From Cadophora sp. MPI-SDFR-AT-0126 (Eukaryota > Ascomycota > Leotiomycetes > Helotiales > Ploettnerulaceae), in the NCBI GenBank assembly GCA_020747065.1, contig JAGMVK010000013.1, positions 1,302,001-1,366,000 of the forward strand: a DNA stretch of 64,000 nt. Direction: 5' to 3'. Below, piece by piece: positions 1-10,979 of the stretch. The notes under the pieces are model-generated. The model saw nothing but the letters and a program-made list of their open reading frames with translations. It made no database searches and was not told the origin of the DNA. Made by a program: the position numbers and the translations under genes. How positions within the stretch are numbered: the first letter of the stretch is position 1; each line of letters begins with the position of its first letter.

Positions 1-2804
1 GGCTGGGAGGGAATGTCGGCCAAGTGGAAGATACTCACTTGGGACAGATGAGGGATGGTGTTGAGGCCCGGGATGGATCTACAAGCCGAGAATGCGGGGG
101 AAGCTAGAGAGACCTGTTCAGCGGGCGCGGCTCAGAGCTGCTTTGCTACTTGACTAAAATCGGCATCGTGATGTAACCAGCATAGAACTTTACCATGATC
201 GATTTGTGTTTGGCTGACGACATTGATACCCTGCTTCCGCAGAAAAGTAGGACAACTGGATGTCTAGGAACGAGAACGTTCATGAGGACGAAATGGCAAG
301 CGAACGGCTACATCATTCACGTGAAATATAGGGGTGGCATCTCGAACAGATTTTTGGCTGGGCGTTGCCGCCACGAGCTCTGGTCAAATGTAACTTCATT
401 TCGTTCTTTCACCTGTCAACGGCGCTTGACTGCTTTCGACGACTATTAGTCGAACAGATAGTTGCTCAAGAAGAAGCCTTTTCAGTTTGTCTGGCCGCAA
501 GCCACGAAGTAGTCCCGACCCTTGTCTGTCAAATTGACGAAGGGTCAAGACCTGGAACAGATTTTACGTCGGATGCAGCACCAACAGTCTGCATGGGTGT
601 CGTCGATGAATTATGGTTCGTCTTCTGGTTGTGTTCATGATATACTTTGACAAACCATCCTACATCGGATCTCCCGGTAAACCTTCAATGCCAAATCCAG
701 CCGTGGAAAGAGGCAGAAGCTTATGTTCTCACATTTGTATCCGTTACGGGCTCACTCTCTTGTCAGAAGTATAATCCAACCTCAATACCACATACCAATA
801 CCCTCACGTGACAGTGGAGCACCTCTGTATGAACAACTTACGTGCCCGTCTTCTCCACTGTTCCCGATTTTACTCCACTGTCGACAGACCATCTAGCCTT
901 CATGTGGGCCAGTCCTCGTCTAAACCAACGACATTGGTTCTCTCAATTTGGTTGGGCTGGGGAAGGATAGATCCGAGTCCGAAGACCGAACGACGAACCT
1001 GACCCGCGGGAGTCTCGGCTCGCTTGTTATCCGTGGAGATCAACAAAGAGGGGTAGATGAGCTATGAGCTTCGGATCAGCAGGCACAATAGAGTACGATG
1101 TGATGCGTTATGGAATCTCAAATCGTGAGCTCAAGCAAGAGAATCAGATTGTTGTAGATAAAAGAGATGCAGATAGAAGTCCCTTCCTATGTGTTCAAGA
1201 TAGCTACTGTCCGGGAAATCAGAGGCTTCTCTTCTGCTTGCTTAGCACTACTGCATGCAGGACCCAATCATAGGTGTATGAGATTCCCCAGCAAAGGAAA
1301 ACTCAGTCACAAACCTTAATACAGACGCATATCATATATGCTTTACGTGTCTACTTCCCTCTTCTTGGGACTTTCCTCACACGCCTTCCCATTCTCTTGT
1401 GCCCAATCTCATCTTTCTCAACGATTTTCTCTGACCGGTCTCGCCTTTCCTTATCCAATTTTATAGCTTTTGTCGCAGGCAATGTTGGTGGTATGGGAAT
1501 TGGTGGCACACATCCGTGGCTCAACCTCCAAATCTTCGGTCAGCAAAAGCAGGTAGGTCTTAGACGACGGTTGAGATCGAAACTATACGTCCACCCCTCA
1601 TTGCGGCATTCCCACTCATACGTACAGGCTTGGATGTCAGCTGGCGTGAGCACGATAGGGTTTGGGTACTCCAGCTCTCGTTCTTGGGTTAGTAAGATGA
1701 TGCAAAATACTGGAAGTGGAATTAATCAGCGGTCTAAGGCGCAAGACACAAGGGGCGTTGCATTAGGATTGCATAAACTTGAGATCAACTTCTTTGACCT
1801 GACTTGTTGAGAATTCCAGTTGCCCACGCTCGTCCATCAAGTATGTTGTGCAGTCGGTGAGCTAATCCAAGTCCTGTTGAGAAGGTTTCTGGTACAATCG
1901 CCGACTTTTTCCCCAGCTGAGAGTGTCCGTGGGTGAGTTCTTTTGACATGGGTTACGATGATTTCCAGAGCAAACCAGACTTACCTGGTTGCAAAGTAGC
2001 CCAGACTCCAAGACGCCAGATATTCTGCGGATTTGATCTCAGCCGTGCTGAAGCTTGATGAACAGGTCAGTGCGAGGGTGTTAAATGGTAGGCCGAACGG
2101 CCCAAATGGTTGATCCACATGTAGGCAGAGGCACTTCCGCTGATATATCTCCCTTTCTTGGGGATACATTGCACCCGACCGGAAGCGTAAGAGATGGTGT
2201 AAGGCCATCTTTGCGCTCTGTTTTGCTGACAGAACCTTGCGATCCAAAGAAGCGGTTTTCCCTGTCGATTGGCCATAAACCTTCCAGGCTCGGTCTCGTA
2301 CAGCTGCCAGATTCTACTGACGATCCATTGCAGCTTGAAAATTCTACTGCACAGTTGCTGGAGTCAGATCCGCTGGAGCTCTACTCGGCTAAGTTTGGAA
2401 ACTGGACGTTGTCGGCATGAAGTTGGGATTGAAAGTTTGTCAGGACAGGGCTGAAAAAAAAGGACGAGGGAAGTGACTTCAACACAGAACGCATCTTCAA
2501 CAAGTAAGGGCCAGAATAAACTAACATGAGTCTCAATGCACCGATATGAAGAGCATCATTCTGAGATGAGAATAGAAATGGAAGGAAGTGAGTCAAGTAA
2601 ATAAAAGCACGTGCTGTCGCGACTATCTCAATCACGCATCTATCCCCGGACGCGATTGCTTGGTTTCTGCTGTGCCACTCGGCTTATTGTTGACCATGAC
2701 ATCGACATAATAGCCTCAAATCCAACGACATCCTATTCCAACTGACTTGAATAGGACGCTTCACCATCGCGATAATCCCGCTGGCGATTGTACCCGCCTC
2801 AAAG
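1..2804. other. Region without a confident gene
   Basis: I recognise no protein family here on either strand. One plus-strand frame (about 365-1810) has clearly fewer stops than expected: roughly six in 480 codons, with the longest open part at 1274-1810. This could be a strongly decayed gene or chance. Several frames are open at once around 1980-2450, which points to local base composition rather than coding. The last 150 bases are the upstream region of the BRCT gene. Confidence 0.4.
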
Positions 2805-3575
2805 ATGCCTCCGAAGAAAGCAGCCGGTTCCGCGTCCACACCGGTCTTCATTGTTCTTTTAGGCACCTCGATCGACTCCGTCCATGCATCGCTTGAATCT
2901 GCGAACGAGCGCGTTGCAGCCGCCAAAAGTGAAGGCAATGGCACGCCCAGGATTGAAGTACAGAGCTTGGTCGGAGGAAGCATAACTATTGATCCAGTCG
3001 AGGAGAAGAAGCCTGCCAAATCGAAAGCCGTCAAAAAGGAAGACAAAGAAGACAAGGAAGCGAAAACGGTCGCGCCGAAGAAAACAAAGACGCCTGCAGA
3101 GCAGCGCGCAGCGAATGCAACGAAGCCCAAGGGCGCGGTTGATGAGTCGGAACTGCCGGATAACTACAAGACATTGTTGGGCGGAATGGGAACCGCCCTA
3201 AACGGGCTCTCTATCTGTGTCACCGGCGTTCCGCCCACGATGGGTAGGAAGAATGCTGAGAAGCTCGTTGTGAACTATGGCGGAAAGGTGGCTAGCAGTT
3301 TGAGTAGCAAGACGAGTTACGTTGTCGTGGGGAATGATGCAGGACCAACTAAGTATGCTCCACCCACCGGACTTCTCGCTTGGGAAGAGCCTTCTTCAGA
3401 CGTCCTCTACTAATTGCGGTTGCACAGGCTGGAGAAGATCGAGACTCTGGGTCTCACCACACTAGATGAAGATGGACTCGTCACACTCATCGAAGGCAGC
3501 GGGGGTGCCAAACGGTCTGCCGACGATGGCGTGGAGGAGGCAAAGCCTTCCAAGGCCAAGAAGCGAAAGACTTGA
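2805..3575 (+). CDS. Stand-alone BRCT-domain protein
   Basis: Two exons, 2805-3352 and 3428-3575, with a 75-nt GT-AG intron, give 231 aa. Residues about 1-65 are a small uncharacterised region. Residues about 65-110 are a very basic Lys/Glu-rich linker, a likely nuclear signal. Residues about 131-210 form a BRCT domain with the LNGLSICVTGVPP start, the NYGGKV turn and SSKTSYVVVGNDAGPTK, then DEDGLVTLI after the intron. This is the subtype found in replication factor C large subunit and bacterial DNA ligase, which binds DNA ends with a 5' phosphate. The protein ends in a short basic tail (KAKKRKT). It is far shorter than RFC1 and has no AAA+ module, so it is not RFC1 itself. A nuclear role in DNA metabolism is inferred. 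The start MPPKK has no competing in-frame ATG nearby. Confidence 0.85.
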
Positions 3576-4733
3576 GTGGATTCTCGGTCATGAGCTCGAG
3601 AGAGATTCAAGTTTTCGGCTCACGATTGGATGTGCTCGTGTATACTTTCTTGCTCTTCGCGACTTCTGTACATCAAATCTGCAAGTGCATGCGATGTAGG
3701 CTTCATGCGATGGAAGCAAACTTGGTAAAGTTGCAGCTTCTATGGAGTAAAAATGTCGGTTAATATTGTTCGTTTGGCAAAAGTATTGTACAACAATTTT
3801 TTTTTGGAGCGGTTTATAGTGGTTATATTTTCTCAATATCCAATGATGCCTAAGCTGGTCTTCAAAGTCAACCTCGACTAGCATGTGTACGATGAAGCCC
3901 CCGCGATATCAAGTGGTATGTGCTCCCGAGAAGCAATGATCGAAAACAGGCGATGGCAAGAAGTTTGGCAGGGAGTTGTCGGAACGAACTTGCCTCTACA
4001 ATCAGTTCAAGCTTTATCGCACAAGGCGTTTGATTCAAAGATATCCTGGCCTTTTCAAACCCCAGAATTCTGGGGAGTGTATTATGTCGTTATGCCTTTA
4101 CGTCACCTCAACTTTCTTGTTCTGGAGTTGGTTAAAAGCCTTGTCTCTGCCAGCAGTGTCTGTCACAAGCGACCAACTATGTACGATTCTCACGATGTAC
4201 ATCATTGATAACCAGCCCTGCTGCAATCGCCATCTGTTGCGATGGAGAAGAGTCTCAAACCGGGAGTTGTGAATATTGCACTAGCCACATCCAGAAGTTC
4301 AAAAGTTATTGCAAGGTTTCCCCCACACAAGCTCTACTTGGCATCGCAAACACCAAGCCCTCCGGCCCTCTCCGCATCCAATCACATCAGTTATGCCCTT
4401 CGACAAGCCAATGTGCAGAGAAACAAAGATAAGATGCGACCAGTACCGAGGCCGTGTCGTGCAGCAGATCGCATTGCCGCTGGGGTTATCCCGCTTCGAG
4501 AAGGTCGTTCGATCGGAGTTGAAGGCTTGTGGAAGGTACAAGACTCTTGGTACTGCAAGATGCCGCTATTATTCTGCCATTCGCTTGAGGTATGAGTGCC
4601 GAGAGATGCAAATGATGGCAGTTAGAGTGTGCCGATCAAGGAGTCCAGGGGCGACGGATTGCTATAAAGATTGCTTGTATCGTGAGATTTTCAGCTACGT
4701 CCTCAAGTACGACTGTCCTTGATTTTTTTCACG
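3576..4733. other. Intergenic, probable promoter of the aminopeptidase
   Basis: Several overlapping short open frames occur on both strands, but none looks like a known family. Open stretches in all three plus frames argue against coding. A TATA-like element lies near the end of the region. Confidence 0.4.
4663..4668 (+). promoter_or_regulatory. TATA-box-like element
   Basis: TATAAA lies 66 bases before the ATG of the secreted aminopeptidase, a plausible core promoter position for a short leader. Assigned by sequence only. Confidence 0.4.
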
Positions 4734-6312
4734 ATGCAGCTGTCTTTAATTCTTCCGGCTTTTGTTGCCTCTCTGTCGTTGGTTGCAGCATTGCCTCCCA
4801 CTGACGGCAGAGTGGCCAATGATGGAAATCTACGTTTGATCAAGACCTCTGAGGCAGATCCAGGAGTATGGGTCACTGAAGAACAAAAAATAACTCAATA
4901 TGTCGCCAAGAACATTGGGTTCATTGATATTACAGATATCAAGGTATAAATATCACTTTCTCCAATCAAGTTGCTCGTCTAACTTAAGTATCAGAATGAG
5001 ACAGTTCTCAACCGCCTCTCGACTGTCCAGAGTGAATCAGCCATCCAGGCTCGTGCTATCACTTACCCCACGACCCTGACGCATACAACCGAAGCCAATG
5101 CCCTGATCGCACAGCTTACAACGACTGGGCCAAAGAGCTGGTTGACAACTTTGACCAAGTAAGTCGACGCCTTACATCCAACCAAGAGGAGATTCAAGGG
5201 CTCGCACTAAGACCCGCTTAGCTATTACAATCGCTACTATCGCTCCACCTACGGTACCGAAGCTGGAACGTGGTTGCTTTCGCAAGTGAAGACTATCGCG
5301 TCAACCAATGCGGCCATCACCGTCACTACTTTCACACACTCTTTCAACCAACCCTCTATCATTGCTAAAATTCCGGGAACGAGCTCAAACCTTGGTTCGT
5401 CCCCACTACTCAGTCTTCCCGTTGTTTCCCATCTGCCCTAAGCCATTATATCTTCCTACCGAAGTTCATACTTACAATCGAACAGTCATTGTAGGGGCAC
5501 ACTACGATTCCACAGGAGGGTCTTCTACTGCCCGCGGTCCAGGTGCAGACGACAATGGCTCCGGCGTCGTGACTATCCTCGAAGCGCTTCGCGTCATCGC
5601 TGCTTCAGGATTCAAGCCAAAGAACACCATCGAGTTCCATTTCTATGCTGGTGAAGAGGGCGGTCTACTTGGCTCTCAGGCTATCTTCAGCAACTATGCC
5701 AGCACGGGCAAGACAGTTCTGGCTGTTGTCTGCCAAGGTATGTCTACCATCTTGTTCAAGTTAGTTGGCCTCGAATATGAATATAGGTTTGCGGGAGATG
5801 CTGATACAATGGTGGGTCACAGACATGACAGGATACTCTCCATCAGGCAAGGTCAGCGTGTACACCGATTACAGTGACTCCGGTCTTGTCACCTACGTCC
5901 GCAAGATTGTCACTCAATACACTGGCATCACATACACCACTGATAAGTGTGGATACGGATGTTCTGATCACGCATCCGCTTACGCCAACGGATTTCGTAA
6001 GTCAACCCTCACCTCCGGGATTCTTCCCACGGCTACCATGGAACTGGAATAGGATCATTTGGGAGACTTGGAGTGAGAACTGACTGACACATTGGTTATC
6101 TAGCTGCAAGTTACGTGTGCGACGAAGTAATGTCGACGAGCAGTCCATATATTCACTCTGCCAATGACGCCTATTCAACCATCATGTGGGATGCGATCTT
6201 GAGACACTCCAAGGTATGTCGAAGAAGCCACTTCGAAAGGGGTCACTGGAACCTGACTAATTTCTGTGTGTAGTTTACTGTTGGGTATCTGATTGAAGCT
6301 TCATACATCTAG
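4734..6312 (+). CDS. Secreted M28 family aminopeptidase
   Basis: Seven exons (4734-4943, 4995-5158, 5222-5394, 5486-5737, 5823-5996, 6104-6213, 6274-6312) join to exactly 373 codons plus stop. The start at 4734 gives a clean signal peptide (MQLSLILPAFVASLSLVAA). An ATG 15 bases upstream is possible but weaker. Residues about 160-182 contain the QPSIIAKIPG segment seen in fungal leucine aminopeptidases. The zinc ligands are visible in order: His188 and Asp190 in AHYDS, the Asp pair in GADDNGSG (204-205), the Glu pair in AGEEGGLLGS (239-240), Asp in YTDYSDSG, and a late His in GCSDHASA. The enzyme should release N-terminal residues from peptides outside the cell. No C-terminal extension is present. 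Whether it prefers Leu cannot be read from sequence. Confidence 0.93.
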
Positions 6313-6875
6313 GACGTGAGAGAAAATCAGATGAGATTGGTTGGTTCATTTTCTGAGATATCACAGCGTGGTTGAGTGGGAGAGGCAAAAGCATGAGTTT
6401 CAAGGAGCCTAAACGAAAAATTCAAGCAATTTATCCGTTGAAATATATGCATAGCCTACCAGTATAAAAAACGGAGAACAACTTCCTTGGGGATGGGAGA
6501 TGAAATTGACTGCAAATCAGTAGCAAGTCAAAGCTTGACAAGGTCTCGCCAATCCCAAAGTCCTTCCTTTACCCTCGCGATGATAATTCACATATGATAC
6601 CACATTAGACAACCCACCATCAGAGTAGAAACTAGTTATTCAAAAGCCAATACGGGGGAAGCCTTCAAGTGCAGTAGATGCAGTGTCATTCTATACATTA
6701 TGTAGTCGTTAATGCAAATTCCAAACCCTTTAACCAATGTCCATTCCCAGCCAACCATGCGATGCAGCCATGAAAATGCAGAATATCAAGTTCCTATGCT
6801 CCAACCTAGTGCCCAACCATTTCCATTTTCACTTGCATACCAAAGCTTAGAAGCCTTGAAATCTTATTTTACCAC
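6313..6875. other. 3' intergenic spacer
   Basis: Spacer between two convergent genes, presumably both 3' UTRs. It is AT-richer than the flanking exons. No further structure seen. Confidence 0.4.
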
Positions 6876-7534
6876 TTATGCGTGGCAAGAAACGCTGATG
6901 ATGGTCTGAGGAGGTCCAACAGCCCATCTGTCAGCACTCAATCGAGCAAGGGCAGCGGAGCCATCGATGTAAACAAAGTCGCAGTTGGTAGCCAAAGCGT
7001 CGAAGTCGGAAACAAGGGTGGAGATGCTCAAGACGTTGTTGGTTGGGATGACGGATCCATCAAGAGGGACTGTGACCTTGTAGAAGGCTCCCTTGTCTGG
7101 ATCAGCGCCATCAAACTCGATGACGATGGATGATGGTGGAGGAGGGGGTGGCGTTGTGCCCTTGGTGCAAGAGATGGAGATCACAGTCTGGGGAGGACCG
7201 ACAACCCAGGTGTTGGCTGGTCCCTCAACGAGCGCCGGTGGGTAGTCAACTGTGTGGAGATTGCACTCAGTGGCGACATTGACACCATAGGAAGAGACAG
7301 ATGAGATTGAGAGAACGTTTCCTAGAGATGTGTTAGCCGAGAACCGTTCGTGTCAGGTGATGATGAAAACATACCAGTGTAGGTCAAAGATCCGTCGAGA
7401 GGAACAGACACGGTGTAGGATGCATCTGCGGCGCCGTGGAAGACCACATCAGCGTAGTTGGTGCGACTTTGAAGAGGTGCGGCTTGAGTGAGAGCGGCGC
7501 CGGCGGCCAAGCTGAGGATGGTTGAGAGTTGCAT
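6876..7534 (-). CDS. Small secreted protein with duplicated module
   Basis: Two exons on the minus strand, 7375-7534 and 6876-7321, with a 53-nt intron, encode 201 aa. The N-terminus is a signal peptide (MQLSTILSLAAGAALTQAAP). The mature part contains two copies of one module of about 80 residues, joined by a proline-rich linker (TTPPPPPPSS). Each copy has a Y-x-V-(S/T)-V-P-L-D-G-S motif, an L-S-I-S segment, one central Cys, a W-(A/V)-V-G-P-P-Q-T motif, and a final I-S-(I/V)-S-C. Each module therefore has two Cys that could pair. I do not recognise a named family. Size, signal peptide, few cysteines and internal repeat fit a cell-wall or apoplastic small secreted protein, but no function is shown. 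Confidence 0.82.
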
Positions 7535-8188
7535 ATTGAAGTTGGTTTTGGTGGTGAGAAAAGTTTTCCAGAAGTTAGTGTGTGGAAGGTGCTTGTATGT
7601 ATGGGATGATGATGATGGTGAATGGAAGGAATGAGACGTAGGATCATGGTCATATATATACTTAAATGTGAGCAGCTACAGCGACAGGCTGAAGGGACAA
7701 TCGAGTGATCATCACTGGATTGATCACTTGCCAACATTCGACGAGGCTGCATACGAGAGCTAAGAAAAGACACTGGAGCTATTGCGCAGTGTCTGTAGGA
7801 TGCCGAGTGCATATCGCTAGACTCGATACGAGTGAGGTGTGGAGGGGCAGATGTCCGAGGAGTTGGTATGGAGGCAGACGTGAAGCGGGGGCTGAGCTCT
7901 GGGTGAGCTTGAGCTCTCACGATGGCTTCAAGCTTACTGCATGCAAATACCGAGGCTGAATCTGACTGAGAAAATAATTCACATTGCTGCTGAGTAGAGT
8001 GATCATCACCCGTTCAGCTTGCACTTGGTGAGCCATCATGTCAACACTTCGACAACAACAAACATGGATATTGCTCCAAGTATGCATAAACAGTATAACA
8101 GCTCAGAGTTTATCAGAAAACAAACAACCCATCAAGGTGAGAGCCCGACCATCCGAACCATGGGATATAGATCGCCATCGCAAAGAAG
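7535..8188. other. Upstream region of the small secreted protein gene
   Basis: The 5' side of the minus-strand secreted-protein gene. It has a run of ATATATAT about 120 bases before the start codon and no recognisable coding sequence. Confidence 0.4.
7652..7660 (-). promoter_or_regulatory. TATA-like element
   Basis: An alternating AT run (ATATATATA) about 118 bases upstream of the ATG at 7534 on the minus strand. A plausible TATA element, not proven. Confidence 0.3.
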
Positions 8189-9337
8189 CTAAAATTTAAG
8201 CTTCTTACTGATGCCATCCCATTGCCAGCGAGGCTCCACTGATTTATTTTGGGCGAGGCGTGTCTCCACTGCCATCGTGGCGATGACAGAACGGTAGAGT
8301 ATTTTGGCGAATAACAGCGTGCGCAGATTCTGGGGAAGGATCAGCTCCGATGAGATGGTGTGGTGGATACGAATGTCAGCCTTGGTGGCTTGCGTGAGAT
8401 GCCGATGATTGAGTCGCTTGATGAGCGAACCATGAGTGCATAGGGCTGAGGAACATTGCGATACAGTAAGGATGTCGATGGAAAGAACTTGGCTTGCATG
8501 ACAGCTGAGGCTCAGATGATTAGGTTTCGATCGACGGATTCTCAAAGCTTCTGCGGCTATGGGGAGATCTCCAACAGTGGCGTTATTGGTTGGAGCTGTA
8601 CTACACGTGACCATCAATGACTTGATGTTGCACAAGATACCTTCAGGTTTATGTGTCGATGGGAATGACAGGACAAATACGATGCTGGCCGAGTTAACAA
8701 ATACGAAAGCACCTTGAGTTCCGTAGCCTGAAATCCTATTCTCTTCGGACAAGCTACACTTAGAAGAAGTAAGAATGCAACTAGGCGAGACCGCTTGAGC
8801 AAAACAATGATGCCGAGATCTTCGCCGATTGGGGAGTCATACTTCTTGGAGCACAACACTATACAGAATAATAATGGGAATTGAAACGCTCTTCGGATAT
8901 GATGTCATCGCAGGAAGACGATGGCAAGAAGTTATTCGTATTTGACGTTGCTGAGAGATCGGGAATGATGCCGAGAGGCCAACAAGACTCGTGACCTCGT
9001 GTTGAGTCCAAACACGAACAGGAATGCAAATCATACCCGCAAGCAGGCTATTGATGTCAATCGCAACATATGGACGACTTTGTCCGTCTCTGACTTGACG
9101 TAGGTAGTTCTTACCAAAGTCACGAAGTGAGCTGGTAATCTTCATGTTCGACAACCGGGAGTATTCTTGAGAGTAGAACCAGGGTCAAACTCGTAATACA
9201 CTAGAGAAACGATGTACTGCCATCATATCGGCAGTGCTTTCAAGACGCATAGCCTGCGTTCTACAGGCAGAGTTAAGCAGGTACTTTTCAGACCAATGCA
9301 AGAATAGTGCCAAGCTTCGATGATCTGTGAGATTCGA
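8189..9337 (-). pseudogene. Decayed unidentified gene (stop-depleted frame)
   Basis: On the minus strand one frame runs for about 380 codons from just after a TAG at 9338-9340 to the TAG at 8189. It is broken only by TGA at 9185-9187 and TGA at 8837-8839. About 18 stops would be expected by chance, and the plus strand has no competing gene, so this looks like former or unusual coding sequence. Visible segments include MKITSSLRDFGKNYLRQV and a C-terminal WQWDGISKKLKF. I do not recognise the family and cannot place a start codon. An alternative is a multi-exon gene whose introns hide both stops: a GTAAGA donor-like site lies near 9113, but the obvious acceptor breaks the frame. Confidence 0.4.
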
Positions 9338-9468
9338 CTAACAAGTTCTGTGATGATAAATTTGAGAAACAGATGGCACCTCGGAGAAACAATCCCCAAC
9401 GAAAGTAAACTTTAAAGTAGTCATGAGATCTAGCCGAAAGAAAGAAGGAGATTGTAATCCAACCCATC

Positions 9469-10401
9469 TTAACCAAACCAGTCCATCTCCCAACCCTGCA
9501 GTTCCCTTTTCAGCTTGTCCTTTGGCAACCACTGCCTGCCGCGTCCATGTATACCACAGAATTCAATCTCCACACCATCCCTTAGTTTGACTACTATAGG
9601 ATTCCAGTCTCCTATCTTTTCGGTTTCCTTCAGCTTCGAGACTTGCCGTGCCATGTTGGCTTGCGCCGCTTCCCATTGGTCACTTAGAGCCGTCTCTTTG
9701 GTAAGAGGACCAAGATGCCAAGATTGATCTGTGACGAGATCGGCTTGCAAGGTGTGGTCTGTGTAGATGAAGCTGCATTTCTTGATGTTGGGGAGGGCAT
9801 TGACTGTTTTGATACTGTCAAATGGTTAGCGAGTTTTCACCCTCAGACATGCAGAAACACCAAATATCAAACGGACTTACGGATGTTCATAATCTTGGAA
9901 CTTATCCCTAAACGTAACCTTGAACTCCATAGTCTGCGTAGCCATCTGCCAGTTCCACAACATCCAATCGACAGCAATATTTCGGAACTCATTGAGCAAG
10001 CCCTGCCTCATGAGCCGCGCCAAGAGAACCACATTATCATCCGCATTATCCTTGATCTCAAAGTACGGAGCGTCGAGCTCGAAGTTCCAAAATGCATCAA
10101 ACTTGGGTTGAAGGAAGCGAAGACCTTCAGCTCGCGAGGCTCGGTCGACTGAGAGGAGTGCTGGGTGTCGACCGCCATAAGATGCCGGCTTCGTTGTTGC
10201 TTTTCCTGCTTTGGATTTGGAGAGCGTGACGAGCATGACGCGCGGCCCAGGCAATGTCTCACGCCATATCTTCTGGCGGATCTCAAGTGGCAGATTTGAG
10301 AATTGAGGGAACCTGGCTGCACTCTGTGTAGAGAAGGTGATTTTGGTCTTGGTCTTGAGTTTCTCCAAAGCGTTGATGTTTATCATGCCCCGTAGAGGCA
10401 T
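9469..10401 (-). CDS. 2EXR (F-box-like) domain protein
   Basis: Two exons, 9881-10401 and 9469-9814, with a 66-nt GTAAGT intron, encode 288 aa. Residues about 29-60 carry the 2EXR signature: FPQFSNLPLEIRQKIWRETL then PRVMLV. It is followed by HPALLSVDRASRAEGLRFL, the helical part in which former F-box-like elements sit. The C-terminal half (residues about 110-288) follows the usual layout of the family, with an ILLARLM-type helix and a terminal charged region. This family is widely expanded in Pezizomycotina and its biochemical role is unknown. A substrate-adaptor role by analogy with F-box proteins is inference only. No signal peptide or membrane segment. The frame is intact, unlike both neighbours. 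Confidence 0.85.
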
Positions 10402-10979
10402 CTCGAAGAAAACAATTTTTGAACACTATTTCGGCTTGGATTACTCAACTGTAATGATAGATTGTTGGGGCCAGGAGATTTGAAGAGGTTATCTTGCGGC
10501 TTTTGAAGTTGTTTCCGTAAGGCTGCGCCACAGATGAGTGCTAGGCGAGCTGCGAGGCTCTCGCCGGGTAAATATCGAGTTCGCTGAATGCTTCCACTCA
10601 CCGAGGGATCGCTCGCAATGCCTCATATTTTCGGCGACGGTAGATGATCATTTGATAGTCGACGGAATAAAGCGGCCGAAAATCCGAGAATGAAGTCATG
10701 AATTCACTCTTCTCAATAATTCCCAATTCTCCTCGACCTGGTCGGCGCGCTTGGAGCTCCCTTGAGCTTCCGAGCGGAGTCGGAGGAAATGTTCTCTAGC
10801 TATCAAACAAGACTACATGATTCATACCGAGACTTCTATCAGAAGTGACGGGCGACAAAGGATTGAATTAAGACCAAGATCTGCTTATTTGCCCTCTGCT
10901 GGGATCGGTGCAAAATGTTCCATATACTTCAGAACATATAGAAGGTCTCAAACATCCGACCATGGCCGATGGAGTGTTC
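10402..10979. other. Spacer between 2EXR gene and NACHT pseudogene
   Basis: Upstream region of the 2EXR gene and 3' flank of the NACHT pseudogene, both on the minus strand. No gene or clear regulatory element seen. Confidence 0.35.
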
